Source of the DNA: Setophaga petechia
Taxonomy: Eukaryota > Chordata > Aves > Passeriformes > Parulidae
Direction of reading: 5' to 3'
Length of the DNA: 64,000 nt
NCBI GenBank assembly: GCA_024362935.1
Contig: JANCRA010000007.1
Coordinates: 5,892,503 to 5,956,502, forward strand
A program made the translations under genes and the position numbers. A model generated the notes under the pieces. The model made no database searches and was not told the DNA's origin. It saw only the letters and a list, made by a program, of their open reading frames with translations. This document shows positions 1 to 12,590 of the stretch, piece after piece. Numbering within the stretch: position 1 is the stretch's first letter; each line of letters begins with the position of its first letter.

Positions 1-800
1 TTGTTGGACATGAAACATTTCATTGTTTATTTAGATATTTGACTCATAGGGTTTGTGCTGTTGGTTATTTCTAAAAGATCAGCCAAAATGGGTTCACAAA
101 TGTTTGTATTTAAGAAACTATTAAGATATCCAAGTAACAGTCAGATCATTGAAGGAAATCCAGGAATACCACCAAAACCAGAGATAACAACCCAGCAATA
201 ACACATCACTCAAAGGAGTGTTTTACAAGTGGGCTATTCTCAAATCTTAAAAGCTGTCAAAGTAAATAAGATTGTTTCACCAATTTCCTGTAACATCTCA
301 TAAAGGAAAAAAACAACGTTCCTTTCTGACAGTCCTTAAATGAACAGCACACTTACACTCACACAAGGTCACAAGTTTGTCTCTGACTGAGGCCAGATGT
401 GGGAGAATGGACAAAAGCAAACAAGGAAATGCACTCAAAGATGCAGAGATCACTCCAGGAATGGACAACCTGCACACATCCACAGGCCCCTGATAACATT
501 CCCCCCTCTTCCACTCACTCTTCATCACCCTACTTAATATTTTCATTGGTACTGAGCTGACATTTCCATGAATTCCATTAAATAACCTGGTGTTTAGAAG
601 ACATTAGGTTGAGCTGGTGAAGTTGAATAAACTGGAAACAGCCAGCACAGCATGGACACTCAGGGACCTCCCCATGGCACATCAGTGAGGCACCACCTTC
701 CTGCCAGGGCATTGTCACAAGTTCAGGCATCAGATCTGAACCTCTGAGGCCAGAGAAGGAGTTTGGATAAAGGCCTGGAATGCCAGGATGAGGCAGAATG
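1..800. other. Unique AT-rich non-coding DNA
   Basis: No repeat family, RNA gene or plausible exon was recognised. Open frames are at most about 105 codons and show no conserved motif. Confidence 0.6.
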
Positions 801-1031
801 GTTTTAAACTGAAAAAGGGTTTAGATGGGATATTGGGAATTAGGAATTGTTCCCTGTGAGGGTGGGCAGGCCCTGGCACAGGGTGCCCAGAGCAGCTGTG
901 GCTGCCCCTGGATCCCTGGCAGTGCCCAAGGCCAGGCTGGAGCAGCCTGGGACAGGGGAAGGTGTCCCTGCCATGGCAGGGGTGGCACTGGATGGGCTTT
1001 AAGGTCCCTTCCCACCCAAACCATTCTGATA
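801..1031 (+). mobile_element. CR1 LINE, 5'-truncated 3' end
   Basis: The piece starts near the ORF2 stop (GTTTTAAACTGAAAAAGGG) and runs through the passerine CR1 3' UTR landmarks GATATTGGGAATTAGGAATT, CCCAGAGCAGCTGTGGCTGC and TGGAAGGTGTCCCTGCC-like. It ends with AAGGTCCCTTCCCACCCAAA and CCATTCTGAT, the degenerate 8-mer-type CR1 tail. Sense is on the plus strand. The 5' truncation is normal for target-primed reverse transcription. Near-identical copies lie at 28.1, 34.1 and 40.5 kb (plus) and 3.3 and 44.2 kb (minus). Confidence 0.93.
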
Positions 1032-2048
1032 ATAAACCAAGCTTCACAAATGAAGGAAGAGACCTCTTTTACCTGCAGCAATATAAACTGGCCCAGCATT
1101 CTGCAGCAGACACATGAGGATAAAAACCCCTCACCAGCAGACAAGAGCACAGAGGAGAGGGTACCCAAGGCACTCAGGGGGAAGGAAAACACAGAAGACA
1201 AAGCTCACGATGGGCAGTTGGGCCCTGATGCCCTAAGTTTTAGCTTTTCTTATTTTCACATTCTGTGCTGCTTTAGTGTGTGGGTCTGAGCTTCACACTA
1301 AGGGATGGTGAGCTCTGTGCACAGACACAAAACAATTCCTGCTCCAGCTGGGGACCAAGGACAACTGATCCAAATCTCAGGCCCAAGAGCACAAACAACG
1401 TGGGCTGGAGAGAGAAAAACAAGGAGGATGGGACTGCATGGGCTAAAGCAGGAATTGGACAATGAACTCCAATATGCAAATGGAGCAGAACTGATCAAAG
1501 TGACAGACCCTGTGTCCAGGTGTCCATTTTGTGACCATTTTGGTTCACCTTGGGTGCAGCCCTGGCTGGGCTCTTGTGCTGCCCAAGGTGGATCCATGGA
1601 GGAGATCCTTTTAATAAATCCCTGCTTTATTCTTTAACTCTGTCCTGTCTCTGTTCTAGGGCAGCCTTCTCATGGCTTTCCTTTTCCACAGAAGAGTAAG
1701 CAATGCCGATCCATCCTGGAAGCTGCTCTGTCCACAACACTTCAAGAAGGAATTTTAGCACAGGGTGAACCTGAGAGGTGCTGGTGTGGCTGTTCATACC
1801 ACCAAACAGGTGACACCCACCACAGATTGCTGCTCACTGCTGAAGTCAGGGAAGGGGAACAGACTTGGAAGTCATGACTATTCCTTCAGGAGAGAGGGTG
1901 GAGTTGTAGACAAGATCCTGAGACAGCTCCTTTGAAGAAAGGGGGAGAGGCATTCCTGTTCTTTGCAGCAGAAAGGTAACTACAGGTAAGGAGTGCTCAG
2001 TGTCCCCTCCTGGGGCTGTGCCCACCGTGTCCTGAGGCTGCCAGGATG
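1032..2048. other. Unique non-coding DNA
   Basis: Nothing was recognised between the CR1 tail and the solo LTR. The 154-codon frame that crosses into this stretch starts inside the CR1 and is not a gene. Confidence 0.55.
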
Positions 2049-2054
2049 GGGAGG

Positions 2055-2427
2055 TGTCACAGCCATCTTTTATGAACAACCCTTTCCTTAGGATTTTTCC
2101 TCCTGAGAAGCTGAGAGGCCTCAGGAACAAAATGTAAACAATGGTTATCTGCTGCTGTGGAATGCAACAGGTGCATCTGTGATTGGTCTCATTGGTTTCT
2201 AATTAACGGCCAATGACAGCTGGCTCAGACTCTCTGTCCAAGACACAAGCTTTTGTTATCATTCTTTTTCTATTCTTAGCTAGCCTTCTGATGAAATCCT
2301 TTCTTCTATTCTTTTAGTATAGTTTTAATATAATATATATCATAAAGTAATAATTTAAGCCTTCTGAAACATGGAGTCATATCCTTGTCTCTTCCCTCAC
2401 CCTTGGACCCCTGCAAACACAGTCACA
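2055..2427 (+). mobile_element. Solo LTR, ERVK-type, with 6-bp target duplication
   Basis: A 373-bp element begins TGTCACAGCC and ends ACACAGTCACA. It is flanked by the perfect 6-bp duplication GGGAGG (2049-2054 and 2428-2433). The terminal TG...CA, the ends TGTCAC/GTCACA and the 6-bp duplication are what class II (ERVK-like) integration leaves. Inside are CCAAT-type boxes in both orientations (about 2173, 2192 and 2210) and an AT-rich stretch at 2325-2360 that could hold the core promoter or polyadenylation signal. A CT-rich block precedes the 3' end. I recognise the sequence as a common songbird solo LTR but cannot give its library name. No internal viral genes remain, so it formed by LTR-LTR recombination. 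Confidence 0.9.
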
Positions 2428-2433
2428 GGGAGG

Positions 2434-3330
2434 AACAAAAAAGGCCCTGGCAGCAAGAACACAACAACAGAATTACAAGAAACATTCATTCTAAAGATAA
2501 AATGAAAAGATAAAATTAGTGTTCATTCAGTGTCAGAAGAGATGCCTTTCAGCCCAGGCATGTATTCCATGGGATTGGCAGCAGGTCTGAGATTAGGGGT
2601 ACTTTGAATCTCTTCCCTCAATTTTGATAGCTTTTCTCCTGAAATGTCTAAAGAGAGATGGAAGAGAAAGGAAAGCCCTGTGGGGTGTGAGGTTGGCTGT
2701 CCAAAATAAAAGGCTGAACTGCAGGAAACACCATTTTAGTGCAATTCAGTTGTAAAAACAAGAGAAAACTACGAGCTAAGTGGCCAGATGAGCTGGCCCA
2801 CGCACTTTACTACTGCTGGGTGAGGAGGGGAAGGTGTCAGAGTGTGGAATTAAATGCCAGGTGAAAGTCTGCCAGCTCCAGAGTTCAGCCCTGGCTACAA
2901 ACAGAGGGTTGTCAGCAGCTCTGTGAGGATCTAAATGCACTGAATACCTGGGCAGCTCGGGAAAGGAATCTTCATTTGGCTAAAAAGGCACGCTGGGACA
3001 AATAAGATATTCATGTATGCAGAGAGGGATTGGGAATTTGTCAGCTTTTCAGCTATTTTCCCCTCTGAGGAGGAGGCCCAGGGAGAGGCTGTGGCTACAG
3101 AGCTGAAGTAAACAAAATGCTGGGGAGCATTAGGAGGGAGAGGAAGAGGAACTAAATTAGAATGACATTGTATAGGACAATAGGAAACCCCTGGAGCATT
3201 AAACAAAGGGTTTGCTGCCATCATTTCAAAAAAGAGACACCAGAGAAGGACAAAGGCTCAGGAAGGACACTGGGTGACCTTGCACTCCTCTGTCAAACAC
3301 AAGAAAGCCATAAAAAACCAAACCTACCTC
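2434..3330. other. Unique non-coding DNA
   Basis: No recognisable repeat or gene; frames are short and shadow one another. Confidence 0.55.
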
Positions 3331-3551
3331 AGAAATCAGACTGGTTTGGACTGGAAGGGATATCAAAACCCATCCAGTTCAACATTCCACTATCCCAGGC
3401 TGCTCCAAGCCCTGTCTAACCTGGCCTTGGACACTTCCAGGGGCAACCACAGCTGCTCTGGGCACCCTGTGCCAGGGTCTGCCCACCCTGCCAGGGAACA
3501 ATTCCTAATTCCCAATATCCCATCCAGCCCTGCCCTCCAGCAGTTTAAAAC
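3331..3551 (-). mobile_element. CR1 LINE, 5'-truncated 3' end
   Basis: This is the reverse complement of the CR1 3' UTR. It reads ACTGGTTTGGACTGGAAGGG at the left (the element's 3' end), then GCTGCTCCAAGCCCTGTC, CAACCACAGCTGCTCTGGGC and ATTCCTAATTCCCAATATCC, ending CAGTTTAAAAC. It has the same full extent as the copy at 801-1031. Scattered substitutions suggest an older insertion. Confidence 0.92.
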
Positions 3552-4337
3552 ATAGAAAAGACAAATTCCCAGTGATTCCTTGCTGCAAGAAAGAGACATT
3601 ACAGACATCAAGTGAAATCTTGATCAGCAAAGCTGCTGTAGCAACAAATTTTTCCCATGACACTGTAATATTTCTGTCCTAGAGGAATACAGACAGGAAT
3701 AAAAGCAAGAACACACAAAGAAATCTCTCTCATACCAGCTAAACACTCGGGCTTGTTCAGGAAATCATCAGAACAGAGAAAACACTCTAGTCCCAGTTGT
3801 TTCCTCTCCAAACAACAATAGATTTAATTATGCAGATTAAAGCAAGGACATCCCATGCTTCAGGGCTTTTACAAACCGCCTGCAGGAGCCATGGGGGAAC
3901 CCCCAGGTACTGCTGTGCACCTCACCCCAGCAGAGGGTTCAGGGACACATTTCCTCTCTCCAAAACATGAAATGAATCAGAGGAATATCTGCTGAACAGA
4001 ACAGATTAATGGCTTCATTCAGTTGCTAATTGATATGTTCTATTTTGCCCCCCAGCTGTGTGATATAAACTGAGTAAAAGATATAAAAGCCCATAAATAA
4101 AGTGTGAGTTTGCTCACAATTCTCCCCACACTTTTTCCAAGCTAAAGAAACTGTCTGGAGTAAAGAATTTACTTCATCTAATCTGAATTTTACTTCTTTT
4201 GCCATCACTTTGGTCCTCAGCACACAGCTGAGAAGAGGGAAAGTTCTACCCCGAGCATAAGGCAGTCAGGTTTTGGGAAATCTGGGCTTCAATCCAGCTG
4301 CTTCAACAATGTCCTGATTCCAAAAGTGACAACACAT
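3552..4337. other. Unique non-coding DNA
   Basis: No recognisable feature. AT-rich, with no open frame above about 70 codons. Confidence 0.55.
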
Positions 4338-4679
4338 CCCAGGAGGGACCTTGTGGCTCTGCACAACTCCCTGCCAGGAGGGGACAGCCAGGGGGGTCGG
4401 GCTGTGCTGCCAGGGAACAGGGACAGGACAAGGGGAAAGGGCCTCAGGCTGGGCCAGGGCAGGCTCAGCTTGGCCAGCAGCAGCAATTTCTGCATGGAAA
4501 GGGTGCTCAGGCCTTGGCAGGGGCTGCCCAGGGAGCTTTGCAGTGCCCATCCCTGCAGGTGTCCCAGCAAGGGCTGGAGGTGGCACTCAGTGCTCTGGGC
4601 TGGGGACAAGGTGGGCACTGGGCACAGCTGGCACTCCATGGGCTGGCAGGGATTTTCCAGCCTCAGAGACCCTGGGATA
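4338..4679 (+). mobile_element. CR1 LINE 3' end, second subfamily (ORF2 C-terminus plus 3' UTR)
   Basis: This copy belongs to a CR1 lineage whose sense strand reads GGGACCTTGTGGCTCTGCAC, ACAGGGACAGGACAAGGGG, GAAAGGGTGCTCAGGCCTTG and GCTGCCCAGGGAGCTTTGC. It finishes GGGATTTTCCAGCCTCAGAG. Conceptual translation resembles the end of CR1 ORF2: a DRTRGKG-like motif followed by ERVLRPWQGLPREL, the position of the usual RVV.HWNRLPREV block. The frame is broken. Copies of the same lineage lie at 12.4, 28.4-29.2 and 32.8-33.3 kb. Confidence 0.9.
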
Positions 4680-7600
4680 AGTTACAGAAATGAAAAGAGC
4701 TTTTTCCTGGAGCTGGCTCCCGATTCACACAACTGATGTGAGGCATTCCTCCCCAAGGGGGAAAAACTGGGGACAAAAATCTTTCAAGACAAAACATCCT
4801 GATAACAATAAGATGTTTAGCCTTGGAGGGAAGCCATAAAAATCAAGGCAAAATCTGTAAAGAGACCTTTGGGATATTCTATCCAAAATAGGATCCAGAC
4901 AGAAGCAGTGCCACTTGACCTGAAGACACAGTCTGAGGAGACACAAAGAAGTAGAGAACATCACAGTAATGACATCAATGCCTTACCCTGTTTCTGAAGT
5001 TTAAATGTTCAGTGCTTTCTCATTAATTGCATCTTGAGGGAATCAGATGGTTTTAAACTTGGTAGGAGCAGATTTCTTTAAGACCTACAGCACCACATGC
5101 CAGGAGTTTGGGATCTGTTACACCACTTTGAGAGGTCAAGGGGGAAAGGAAGAAATTAAAGCCAGAATGAGAGCAAGGCTGTGAAAAAAGTGAAAAAAGT
5201 TCATGAGAACCCAGCTTTGGATAAACCTCAGAGGCCACTTAGATGGATGGGAGAGCAGCAGTTCTTTCATATCCCCCTCAAGAGGCAGAATTACCCTGGA
5301 ACAAGACCTGGATTTACCCCAGGGTTAACAAGATGTCCATAAATCACCTCAGCACAGGAGACCTCAATCATGGCTCTAAAGGACACTCTCCTTGTATTGA
5401 GATTAATCTCTGGATACATCCTCACAGGAGCCTTCTCCACTCCTGGAATTCAAAGTGTTTAACAAGTTCTGTTGAGTTCCTCCTCAAATCTTTTATGCAT
5501 GAACCATTTTCCCGATGCTTTAATCATCATTTACACCTTTCCAGAACAAATGCAGAGAGGCAGAAACACAAGCCCACATCTTTAGTTATCACTTAGAGTG
5601 CAATCATCAACACCCCAAGGGGCTGCAAACACAGCTGATGCAGGCAGATTGCAAAATCTGGCTCAGCAGATGTCCCACCAGGAAACCCTCAGGGCACTGG
5701 GAAGTTATGGAAGTGGATGTTGGGTTTCTGTGCTCAAATCCCCTTTTAGGAATAAAATCCCGGTGTTTCTGTTTCGTGCCCTTCAATATAAGTCTTGTTT
5801 TTGAACAGACTCTCACAGGGAAAGGCTTTTAACCAGCTGAGCACTGCAATTTTTATCACATTTATGACTTTTAATCACAAGACATCTTAAGTCTTCTACA
5901 GGTGGAGTAAATCTCATCCCAAACCCCATCATTTTACAACAGAAAACCAGGAAATTCATCAGTGTCACACAGCTGTTCTTTGGAACTGTGCTCCACTTCC
6001 AGCAGCATTGGAATTGCTCAAAGAATTGGAGATTGAACCAATTTTTTAAAAGATACATGTAAACGTTTGTCTTTTTTTGGTCCCAAACATAAATATTCCC
6101 CAAAGTCTCCTGAAGAACAGGCTGCCCAATATGGAAAATATCAGGCAAAAATGGTAATCAATACTTGAATCAAAGTATTCTGCTTGGAATATTTTACCAG
6201 CTCTCTTCCAAACTGGAAGTCTAACGAGATATGGAATTTTCAAATTCATTAGGAACACAAAATGACCCAACTGCTCTATTTCTTAGCGTCTGCTCTAGAT
6301 TTCTTTCCAACTCATACTAATAATTATCCTTCTAAATTAATAAATTCTCCCTCTAAATTCTTGAAAGGAGGAAGCAGGGCTCAAAGATTTCAGGGTTGAT
6401 ATCTTGCTTTCTTAATGGGATTTATGATATCATACAATGGGTTGGTAAAAATCTTTAGGATTAGAGTTATCTCAACACCAGCTTTTCAGGTTTTCAGCCA
6501 CTTCAAATTCAAAATTGGGCTCATGTAAGGAATGACCAGAATCACTCTCCAAGAATATTTCTGGGGTACTAAATTCTGAGAATTAAAGCTTTCCTGGATA
6601 ATCCAGAGGAGATGAGGATCATACAAGTTTCCAGCACTGCTGAATTCATCACATCTTCCCTCTATTTTTCACCAGAAGACCAAATCCTTGTCCTACCTGT
6701 ATAAACTAGAATCAATATTTGCTCCTTCCTTTCCTTCTTTTCCTCCAGCTGAATTCTACAGAAATTGTTATTTTTAAAGCATTTTTCCCCCTTCTTGGAG
6801 ATGACACAGAAGGCTTCTGATACCAAAGAACCCAAAGTCTCATGGAGACCTGGCACAAAACCCAGGTCAGGTCAGTGGATTAATGGTGAAAATGGGAAGC
6901 AGAGCACAAAAAAAATCCTTGTTAAGGTCAAGGGAAGAGCAGGACAGGGAAGCCCAGGGAGAGCTGGGCTGGCCACAGGAGACTGGGCAGGACAGGCTGC
7001 ACTCCAACCCAAGGATCAGAGACAGCATTTTCAGGATATTAACACTAAAGGCCTCTAAGTGGATGGGATCTTTACTGCCTTGGAAGGCTTTGTTTGCAGG
7101 CTTTGCCAGGCAATAAATTGATTTAGCAAAATGGCAGGGTGGAGGGAGGAGGCAAGAAACAGGAGGTGAATTCCTCCCAGAAGAACATCAACTCTGTGAC
7201 TGTTCTGCAAAAGGCAGCTGAAGGATTTACTGATCTGCTGGAGTATTTAATGAAATTATTCTCCTGAGCACAGCTTTTATGAGCTGGATCATTGCTATCT
7301 CTCCCCCAATAACTCACTCCCTTCTCATTATGCAAAAAAACTTCACATAAATACCTCAACACTCATCATTCCAATCACTCGTGCCACTGCTGTTTAAAAA
7401 TCATCTTACACTGCCACTTCCCCTCATTCCATGGCATAATTCAGCACAACCCTGCTAAAATCCAATTCAGAGTGTCCCAAAACACAGAGTAATTTTGGTT
7501 TGTGGCAGGACACCAAACCCATTCCTATTTCATATGAAAGTTTTGTCTAAAGTTAATTAAATGGCCAATCTGACCATAAATCTGGTATTAAAACTAAATT

Positions 7601-9734
7601 CTCTTCACCACTTTAAAAAGCCTAACAAATGGATGAATTGCAAAACAGAAGGTGGGATCTCTAAAAAACAATTGAAACTTAGTTCTTACTTCAGAGGAAG
7701 CAAAGAAAAATAAAGATTCTAGAATCAGTTGGCTACTATGAACTTCCTTCCATAAATAAAAGCCTCTTACATTTGAAAAAAGAATTGCAATACAGTAAAA
7801 AATACAGCAAAATAAGGCAAAATTTTGGCTTTATTTCCAAATATTTGTGGACTTCACCTGTGTTGAAAATAAGGACAGGAACAAAGGCAGAAGACTCTCA
7901 GGATTTAGTTTCCTCATCCCATTACTGATTCTACAATAGGACAGGCAACAATATTCTTGTTCTAAGATCTGTAAGAGAAGTTTTCATACCAGCTGTATGA
8001 AAAAAGAAAAAGAAAGAAAAAAGCCACGTTCAACTAAATAAATTACCCACAAAATTTTTTTTCATCCTTACAAAGACAAAAGGTCATCAGTCAGGACAAA
8101 GCTATGGCTGATCAGGCATCCAAACAAAGAGATCATTAGGACTGCAAAACAAAGTTGAAAAAAAAAAATTACAAAAACACCCCAGTAACAACTTATTTAA
8201 TGTGTTGATAGCCCAGTGCTTGCATTGTAAAAGGTGGGAATTATCTATCCTTGCTCCCCTTTCCCTTCAGTCACTACACAGCTCCATCACCTCCTTCTTC
8301 TGTCCCCTCCTTTTCCACACTTGAGAGTCCTGAAATCCCTTAGTTATTCTTCAGAGAGGAATTATTTACAGTCCTGTCATTAAATCTCTGCTGAATTTCA
8401 CCTGGATTTCATGAAATCTTAACAATGGTGGAAAGTGTGGGACTAATCCCCAGGAAAAATGAACAAAAGGTTTTTCCACCTCCTGTGTTTCTGTGGAGAA
8501 ATTGAAAAGTCTTTTAATGCTGCCCAAATGTTAAAGGAAAAGAGAAATTCCCAACACTTCATCATCACTGCTTCAGGTTCATCTCTTCATGAACTCAGCT
8601 CTGTGAGCTTTCCCTGGGAAATCACTCCTGAATTTCCTCTCTTCTTGCTACAGCACAGGCAGTGCCCTGCACCTTTCAGAGATGTGAAAAGCAGTTTCTC
8701 TCCTCACCACCCACATGGAGAGGACAGGAATCCCAGCAGGAATGCTGAGGACAAACCAACCACAATGGATTATGTCCCTGTTCAATAGTTCCAAGAGCTA
8801 AACCTCTCCATCAGCCTCATTCATCACTGGGATGCAACAAAAACAAAAGTTTCTTGGGTAGAAAGAGATTTTTTAAGTCAGCTTTTAACACTTAAAGGCT
8901 ATCAGGATATTCCTCAATGAACACAAATCATTTGTCTTCCCACAGAGAAGTAATTTCAACTCCTGTGCTCCCAAACAAGAGCAGAACCCCTGGATTCCCC
9001 AATTAGGTGTGTGCAAACATCATCAAGACTGGTTTTCTTAAATTAAACCACAGGAAAAACAGAGGCAGAAAGCACAAAAAATAAAGGAAAATCAAAATAT
9101 TGCGTCAGATTGGTCCGTGGATCTACATGGTTGTAACTCATTTGTGTGCCAGATTGGTGACAGGGAGTTAAGACATCTCTAAAACCACACTCAGCTAAGC
9201 TCTGCCATTGCTGTTACTCCTCAGGTCTGAGTTCTGACCAAAACCCACTCTTCAGGAAAAAAAAAACAAAAACCCAGCAACCTCAGCCTGCTCTTTCCTC
9301 AAAAATCCCATGACTTCACAAGAGATGATGAACCAAAAGCTATGCAGAAGTTTGGGAGAAAGCAACATACACGGTAGGGAAAGAAAAATATTTATACAGC
9401 CTGGCAAGTAAAAAAAAGGTGTTTTTAAAACCAGCATTCAATAAAGCACAACAACTGCATTTGCTAAACCCAATCCCAAGTCCTGCTGGGCAGACATATG
9501 GCACATAATAAACCTGAAATTGGTTAGAACTGCTGAAATACCATTGGATAAATGAAATTATTTTCTAACAATACTTAGCTACTGGGAACAGCTCCTGCCT
9601 TCATATACCAATTACTGCTTAATTACTGTCAGGCCACACTTCCTAAAGGAACAGCAGAAGGGAATTTACAGCACCAGTAAAGGAAACGTCTGTTACGTCA
9701 GGAGGAAGAACCATTATTGTTTGGTACAAACTGG
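4680..9734. other. 5-kb repeat-poor non-coding stretch
   Basis: No CR1, LTR or gene was recognised. It is AT-rich, with A runs near 8158-8168 and 9258-9266. The largest open frame is about 117 codons (5243-5596) and has no family resemblance. The absence of young repeats would fit old intron or intergenic sequence. Confidence 0.5.
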
Positions 9735-10320
9735 TTTCTAATTCAGCCTGGCCTTGGACACTGCCAGGGATCCAGGGGATCCTCCAGCAGTGGGAGCCAT
9801 TCCCTGTGTCCTGTCCCCAGTCCCTCTCCAGCTCTCCTGGAGCCCCTTTAGGCCCTGGCAGGGGCTCTGAGCTCTCCCTGGAGCCTTCTCCTGTCCAGGT
9901 GAGCAGCCCCAGCTGTGCCAGCCTTTCCTCCCAGCAGAGCTGCTCCATCCCTCTGCCCATCCTGGTGCCTCCCCTGGGCTCTCTGCAGCAGCTCCAGGTC
10001 CCTCCTGTGCTGGGCCCCAGGGCTGGGGCAGCTCTGCAGGTGGGGTCTCACCTGAGCCCAGGGGCACAGGGGCAGAATCCCCCCCTGCCCTGCTGCCCAC
10101 GCTGGGGCTCAGCCCAGGGCACGGGGGGGTTCTGGCTCCCAGCTCTCACCCCCAGCACCCCCAGGGCCTTCTCCAGGGCTGCTCCAGCTGCTCATCCCCA
10201 GCCTGGATCCATCCCAGGGCTCGCCCTGACCCAGGGGCAGCACCAGTACCTGGCTTTGTTAAACCCCTAAAATCCCCATGGGCCACTTCTGGAGCTTGTG
10301 CAGGTCCCCCTGGATGTTTG
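9735..10320 (-). mobile_element. CR1 LINE, GC-rich, ORF2 C-terminal part, 3' tail lost
   Basis: The minus-strand reading starts near 10320 with GACCTGCACAAGCTCCAGAA, translating as DLHKLQKW, the position of the CR1 ORF2 motif DLD.LE.W. It continues through GAGACCCCACCTGCAGAGCT and GGGCTGCTCACCTGGACAGG, the LGLF/SLEKRRLRG region. It stops at CAAGGCCAGGCTGAATTAG near 9738, without the GGTCCCTTCCAACC tail the other copies carry. The open frames here (120-154 codons, both strands) are byproducts of the GC content. The missing tail suggests a deletion after insertion. Confidence 0.85.
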
Positions 10321-12052
10321 GGGGATCATTTCACAGCCATCTCACACAATGTACAGAAGAAACAAAATGAGTGTTTCTACATCCAGAGGTTCCCAATTAT
10401 TTGAATCCCTCCTCCCCAACAGAAGGGCATAAATCAGGCTGCTCATAAATTTCTGCTTCACTGAGTTTGCAGTACAAAAGTAGTTTCTTCCCTAGGGACA
10501 AAGAGAACTCCAGCATTTCTGTTAGCAGGCTTGTTTCCAAAAAAACAGAAAACAAAATACAGTATTTGAAATACTTGAGTAGTGTGTAAAAAAAAAAAAA
10601 AATATCCTCCTCAAATGCTTTTCAGCACTCTCTGCTCTGGTTGTACTACTCTTTTCCACCTCATAGTAGGATACACCCCATTTCCTACCTGAAGGGCAAG
10701 AAAATGGAAGTTTGCTGAAAGCCAGAGCAGAGGAAAAACTCCTCATCCATTTCCACTCAGGGCTGTCTGCTGCAAAGCCCCAGGCTTCAAGGACAGTCAG
10801 GCATTTAAGGAAAAATGTCTTCATTTTGTTCCTCAGCCCATTTGAAGCACATGTGATAAATCTGCAGAACAGCTTGCCAGGTGCATATTCTAAGGAGGAA
10901 GAAAATCAGGGCATGAGAGGGACAAATTTCAGTAAACAGATTAATTATGTTAAAATTAATAGATCTGAAGCAAAGAGCCACAAGGGACAGTGTCCTCCTC
11001 CCTGCAGACTGAATTATTACAATAAAGGCCAGCATTGCAAAAACCACCTGACACAAAGCTCCAGATCCATCCAGATTTTACCCCAAGTCTTTAATGAGAT
11101 GAAATAAAGCACCAAATAAATAAGAATAAAGCACAAGTGAGGAAAACATGTTCAGTGTATCTCTGGCTGCATACACAACACCTTTTATGTACATGCACAC
11201 CTTGGCCCCAGCAAAATCAGCTGTACAATCCCTCAATGCTCCTTTTCTACAGCACTCAGCACCCTGAAAGCTATTTAATAATTCCTCTAATAACCTCTAG
11301 TATCTGACATTTTAAAATTTGGACTAGAACTTTAAGCTTACCAGAAAATAAGAAAGACAATGCAATATGAAAATGATATTTTAATTTTGAGTCTCTAAAA
11401 TTACATAGAACCACTTCTAAAAGAGTTTTCTACACACAATTTTACTTGTTAAGACACAACAATTCCTTAAAATTCTTCATTCTGGATGCTTCTTTCCCCT
11501 TTAAATTAACTTTCAGTTACATTAACTTTTAAAATTGAACTTTAAAAAAAACTAACATTTCTCATAACCAGTGTCTCTTGTAATCCTAATGGTGCAGCAC
11601 CCAAACATGGCTATTTAATTCTCATTGTTCATGGAAAAGTGTGTTCAGTTGACTGTTTAAACTTCCCAGTTCCACCTGATCATATGGGAAGGCATTGAAG
11701 TATCAAAGTGGAAGGTGTTATAGGCAATTTAGTTTTTAATTAATCTAAACTTGGAGCTAAAATTATGATACACAATTTAATTTTATGTTTTAATCAGTCC
11801 CTAATAGTGCATTTTAATCTCCAGAGCACGCACTCACATTTGGAAGGGTGCAATGGAAGGCTCAACTAAACTCTCCACCTCACTTGAAAAAAAACAGTCC
11901 CTGAATTTTAACTAACACAAGAACAACAGGTCAAACAAAGCTTTTAAGGGAAAATCTCCAAACTTTCCTCACTTCAAAGACACATGATTAAGAAAAAAAA
12001 AGTGAAATAACATCAGAAATTACAAAACTCCCAAACAATTAATGGAAAAGGA
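10321..12052. other. AT-rich unique non-coding DNA
   Basis: Nothing was recognised. A run of A lies near 10588-10602. The part from 11270 to 11830 is very AT-rich with several TTTTAAT and TTAATT words and no repeat signature; it might be a conserved non-coding element but cannot be judged without an alignment. Confidence 0.45.
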
Positions 12053-12172
12053 GACACCTTCCACTATCCCAGGTGGCTCCAAGCCCCATCCCAGCCTGGC
12101 CTTGGACTCTCCCAGGGGCCCAAGGGCAGCCACAGCTTCTTTGGGAATCTGTGCCAGGGTCTGCCCATCCTC
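12053..12172 (-). mobile_element. CR1 LINE fragment (internal 3' UTR)
   Basis: Reads CACCTTCCACTATCCCAGG, GCTCCAAGCCCCATCCCAGC and GGCAGCCACAGCTTCTTTGG, the antisense of the CR1 3' UTR. Both the terminal tail and the upstream part are missing. Confidence 0.85.
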
Positions 12173-12391
12173 AGAGCTGCACAGGATCAAGTGAATATCT
12201 CCACTCTGGCAGAAATTTCAGGTGTGCAAAACAAAACAAGAAATCCTGCAGCAGACCTTCCCACACAGTTCAACCACCAGCAGGACAAATAAGAAACAAA
12301 AGCTCCAACTGTGAGAACTCCACCTGTGTCCAGCAAAAAACAACTTTTCCTATTGAAATGAACACTAGAAAATTAAAAAAATTATGTTTTT

Positions 12392-12590
12392 AATCATGGA
12401 ATTCCTGCAGCTGGAAAAGCCCTACAAGATTTTTGAGCCCAACTTGGATGCCCACCTTGTCCCCAGCCCAGAGCACTGAGTGCCACCTGCAGCCCTTGCT
12501 GGCACACCTGCAGGGATGGGCACTGCAAAGCTCCCTGGGCAGCCCCTGCCAAGGCCTGAGCACCCTTTCCATGCAGAAATTCCTCCTGAA
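12392..12590 (-). mobile_element. CR1 LINE 3' end, second subfamily
   Basis: The left end AATCATGGAATTCCTGCAGC is the CR1 tail. It continues with GATGCCCACCTTGTCCCCAG, GAGCACTGAGTGCCACCTGC and CACCCTTTCCATGCAGAAAT. It serves as the uninterrupted reference for the CR1 at 28.4 kb that an LTR has split, because here GAGTGCC runs straight into ACCTGCAGCCC. Confidence 0.88.

Noticed and set aside
2325..2360. Stand-alone AT microsatellite
   Set aside because: It is part of the solo LTR at 2055-2427, not an independent repeat.
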